Below, piece by piece: positions 13,321-14,777 of a stretch of 14,777 bases of DNA. The number at the start of each line of letters is the position of its first letter. The stretch's first letter is position 1. The notes under the pieces are model-generated. The model made no database searches, was not told where the DNA came from, and worked only from the letters and a program-made list of their open reading frames with translations. Made by a program: the position numbers and the translations under genes. Source of the DNA: CAZYLZ01 sp964648335 (lineage in GTDB: Bacteria; Patescibacteriota; Minisyncoccia; Phycocordibacterales; UBA2100); contig CAZYLZ010000023.1 of the NCBI GenBank assembly GCA_964648335.1, positions 1 through 14,777 on the forward strand, read 5' to 3'.

Positions 13321-13662
13321 ATGACGACCTTTTTTGGATTCGCCCTGGCAGACTCGATGTTTTCGGACGACTGCGCCATCGTGCGCAAGTCCCTCTCCAT
13401 CGAGCAGGTGCGGGAAAAGGTTGCGGCGGGCGTTTCGTCCGCGTGCAACCCATCGCACCAGGCAACCGTCGCGGCAATGAAGGCCCGCTACAGCCTCGAC
13501 GTGGCAATCCCGGCCACGCCCCCGCGCGTATCGCTGGGCTGCGGCGACTCGGTAATCGTGATGGGGGTCCGGGGCTTGCCCCGGTTGACCGACCGTCACG
13601 AATACACTGCAGAGGAGGTGGCCGCTGCCACCTTCGTGTTCTCGGAGTACACGGTTACCTAA
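13321..13662 (+). CDS. DUF1874 family protein (STIV B116 / AcrIII-1 ring-nuclease type)
   Basis: The 113-residue product fits the DUF1874 pattern: an opening strand FFGFALADSMF (like xxLANAFSxNML), then SLSIEQVREKVAAG, SHQATVAAM, PPRVSLGCGDSVIV, PRLT and YTAEEV before a final FVFSEYTV strand. The family includes the viral anti-CRISPR AcrIII-1, which degrades the cyclic tetra-adenylate messenger of type III CRISPR, and cellular Crn2. Against SIRV1 gp29 as I remember it, His46 aligns with catalytic His47, Arg69 with Arg66 and Arg88 with Arg85. Glu88 is replaced by Asp91. AGGAG is seven bases before ATG 13321; the open frame begins at 13246 but without a ribosome site. GC-rich codons and many internal hairpins set it apart. 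Activity is unproven. Confidence 0.65.
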   Translation: MTTFFGFALADSMFSDDCAIVRKSLSIEQVREKVAAGVSSACNPSHQATVAAMKARYSLDVAIPATPPRVSLGCGDSVIVMGVRGLPRLTDRHEYTAEEVAAATFVFSEYTVT

Positions 13663-13740
13663 CTCCGATATCCCAAGCCTGTCGGGAGAAATAATAGATA
13701 GGTGCGGTGAGGGTCCGCGGTTCAACCCTCGATTGGTTTT

Positions 13741-13774
13741 GGACGAGCGCTTGGTCGCGCTCGTCCTCTTTATT
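13741..13774 (+). terminator. Intrinsic terminator after the DUF1874 gene
   Basis: GGACGAGCGC (13741-13750) pairs perfectly with GCGCTCGTCC (13757-13766) around TTGGTC, followed by TCTTTATT. The 78 bases between the stop codon and this stem hold one further hairpin, GAGGGT/ACCCTC (about 13707-13728), whose loop contains GGTTCA but forms no tRNA. Confidence 0.88.
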
Positions 13775-13823
13775 GAGCCCATGCATGACGTGTGGGTTCA
13801 TAGAGAGTAAAGGGAGAGACAGA

Positions 13824-14453
13824 ATGTCGAATGAGAAAAAGACAGTGCAGTGGATTCGGGAAAACGTCACTCTAAAAAAGGACGGTGTGTACCACAAGCT
13901 CGATTCGCCGTGGCGTGTCAGCACAGGAGAGGAAAAACATCCGAGTGAGTGGCATATCCGGTCCGTCGATCCTTTGATCAAAAAAGGGTGGACGTGGGTA
14001 AGTGGGAGCAGCACCTACACGCATGCTCCCAAAGACGAGCCACCACAGAGTAAGGGGTACGCGATCGACGTAACGCGGTTTACCGAACGTGTGGCGAGAC
14101 TCATCGCTGCCTGCGACGAGTGGGACAGCCCAGATGCAGCGCGGCGCGTTCGCAAACACTTAGAACGCGCTGCAAAGTATCTCGCGCAAGAACCACTTCC
14201 TGAATGGACCAAGGCTGGCTTGGCGCTCGAAAAAGCCGCCAAGATCGAGCGCAAGGAATGGCGGCGATTGTCGGATGAGCGTTTTAAAAAACTGTACAGC
14301 GGAAATAGTAGTACGCTCTACAGCGATCTGATCAATGATCAGAAGCGGAAACCCAACCACGACTACATCCGAAATCTCATGTCGGATGTCGCGACAGTAG
14401 ATGCAGTAACGCAGATGCTGTTGCGCGATGCTAAGCCAAGTGGGAGTGGTTAA
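13824..14453 (+). CDS. Hypothetical protein, 209 residues
   Basis: I do not recognise this product. ATG at 13824 has GGGAG (13812-13816) seven bases upstream; the open frame extends further back over the preceding terminator, which argues against a longer start. The N-terminal third is basic and aromatic-rich (VQWIRENVTLKKDGVYHKL, WHIRSVDPLIKKGWTWVSG) and could be a small beta domain. Residues from about 80 are helical and charged (VTRFTERVARLIAACDEWDSPDAARRVRKHLERAAKYL). No signal, membrane segment or catalytic motif is evident. Two inverted repeats fall inside it: GGGAGCA/TGCTCCC (14004-14030) and TCTGATC/GATCAGA (14327-14343). It stands alone after a terminator. Confidence 0.7.
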   Translation: MSNEKKTVQWIRENVTLKKDGVYHKLDSPWRVSTGEEKHPSEWHIRSVDPLIKKGWTWVSGSSTYTHAPKDEPPQSKGYAIDVTRFTERVARLIAACDEWDSPDAARRVRKHLERAAKYLAQEPLPEWTKAGLALEKAAKIERKEWRRLSDERFKKLYSGNSSTLYSDLINDQKRKPNHDYIRNLMSDVATVDAVTQMLLRDAKPSGSG

Positions 14454-14491
14454 TGTCACAACAAGTTCTTTACGGTACTAGCCGATTGCAA

Positions 14492-14533
14492 TAGTCATTC
14501 GACTACTGCTCCAGCTCGAATACGAGCGGGTCG
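14492..14533 (-). repeat. Third, inverted copy of the 42-bp hairpin repeat
   Basis: Read on the reverse strand this matches each tandem copy at 12415-12498 at 33 of 42 positions. Its hairpin is GCTCG-TATT-CGAGC, so the outer pair A-T of the tandem copies is replaced by G-C. It occupies the gap between the 209-residue gene and the partial gene at the window edge. On the forward strand CTTTTT follows about eight bases after it, so it might also help terminate the upstream gene. Confidence 0.7.
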
Positions 14534-14591
14534 TCGGCTCCTTTTTCGAACTCATCATAAAGGGTGGTGGGTTTGAACAGAGGAAGAAAAA

Positions 14592-14777
14592 ATGTACAAA
14601 AACATTGGGGGCGGTAACGCCCCGCGTTTTTGCATTACCTGTGGACTCGCGGAGGGGTACGGCCCCTCCGCGAAGACCCACGCCGTCAGCGAGGTGGTTG
14701 AGCACGTGCTCGACCACCTCATGGGGTTGGCCGCTTCTGGGCGGCCGTACCTCACTGGCACTGTGACGGCCAGCGAA
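14592..14777 (+). CDS. Partial small gene at the window edge, unknown
   Basis: An open frame of 62 codons runs off the right end. ATG at 14592 is preceded by GAGGAAG five to six bases upstream. The visible product begins MYKNIGGGNAPRFCITCGLAEG, with a Cys-x-x-Cys pair at residues 14 and 17, then a helical segment VSEVVEHVLDHLMGLAASG. I do not recognise it. The sequence is packed with hairpins: GGGGCG-GTAA-CGCCCC (14608-14623), an 11-bp stem (14647-14673), a 30-base near-palindrome centred on CACGTG (14691-14720), GGCCGC/GCGGCC (14729-14746) and CTGGC/GCCAG (14755-14773). It is either a gene with a heavily structured mRNA or a structured RNA. Confidence 0.5.
   Translation, partial: MYKNIGGGNAPRFCITCGLAEGYGPSAKTHAVSEVVEHVLDHLMGLAASGRPYLTGTVTASE

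Noticed and set aside
13700..13735. Possible tRNA T-arm (GGTTCAACCC inside a short hairpin)
   Set aside because: No acceptor stem, D-arm or anticodon arm can be formed around it.

Overview
The window (about 14.8 kb, mixed GC) most resembles a chromosome segment from the Patescibacteria/Parcubacteria (CPR) lineage. This is inferred from small compact genes, two TrmB-type regulators beside central-carbon genes, RNase Y with ClpP, and frequent promoters with extended -10 boxes and short or absent leaders. There is no rRNA or tRNA gene to confirm the placement.

Positions 1-8260 are housekeeping. A small membrane protein (60-374) converges on rny (RNase Y) across a bidirectional terminator. Upstream of rny lie clpP and a coupled protein with a twin-arginine-type signal. 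A reverse-strand operon prs-apt-Nudix makes PRPP, salvages adenine and probably cleans up nucleotides. It is divergent from a TrmB-family regulator (5662-6375). Next come class II fructose-1,6-bisphosphatase (glpX) and a stand-alone SpoT-like HD hydrolase, which share near-identical promoters.

Positions 8284-11713 hold an 868-residue protein with a C-terminal GNAT-like domain and a marked compositional break inside the gene. It converges on a second TrmB-type regulator whose promoter overlaps a TGTCA-N8-TGACA palindrome.

Positions 11714-14777 are an accessory, repeat-rich island. It contains a near-consensus promoter with no convincing gene behind it, a cloverleaf-like nested inverted-repeat element, and 42-bp repeats with a covarying hairpin (two tandem copies plus one inverted copy 2 kb away). 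It also holds a roughly 140-bp palindromic element and a set of small genes with good Shine-Dalgarno sites: an unknown 68-residue protein, an ArfA-like ribosome-rescue factor, a DUF1874 (AcrIII-1 / ring-nuclease family) protein, an unknown 209-residue protein and a partial gene at the right edge.

Two observations stand out. The ArfA-like gene carries an intrinsic terminator inside its reading frame, and its only stop codon is supplied by the adjacent palindromic element, so its normal mRNA should be nonstop. In addition, several small genes of the island have coding sequences tiled almost end to end with perfect or G-U-tolerant hairpins.
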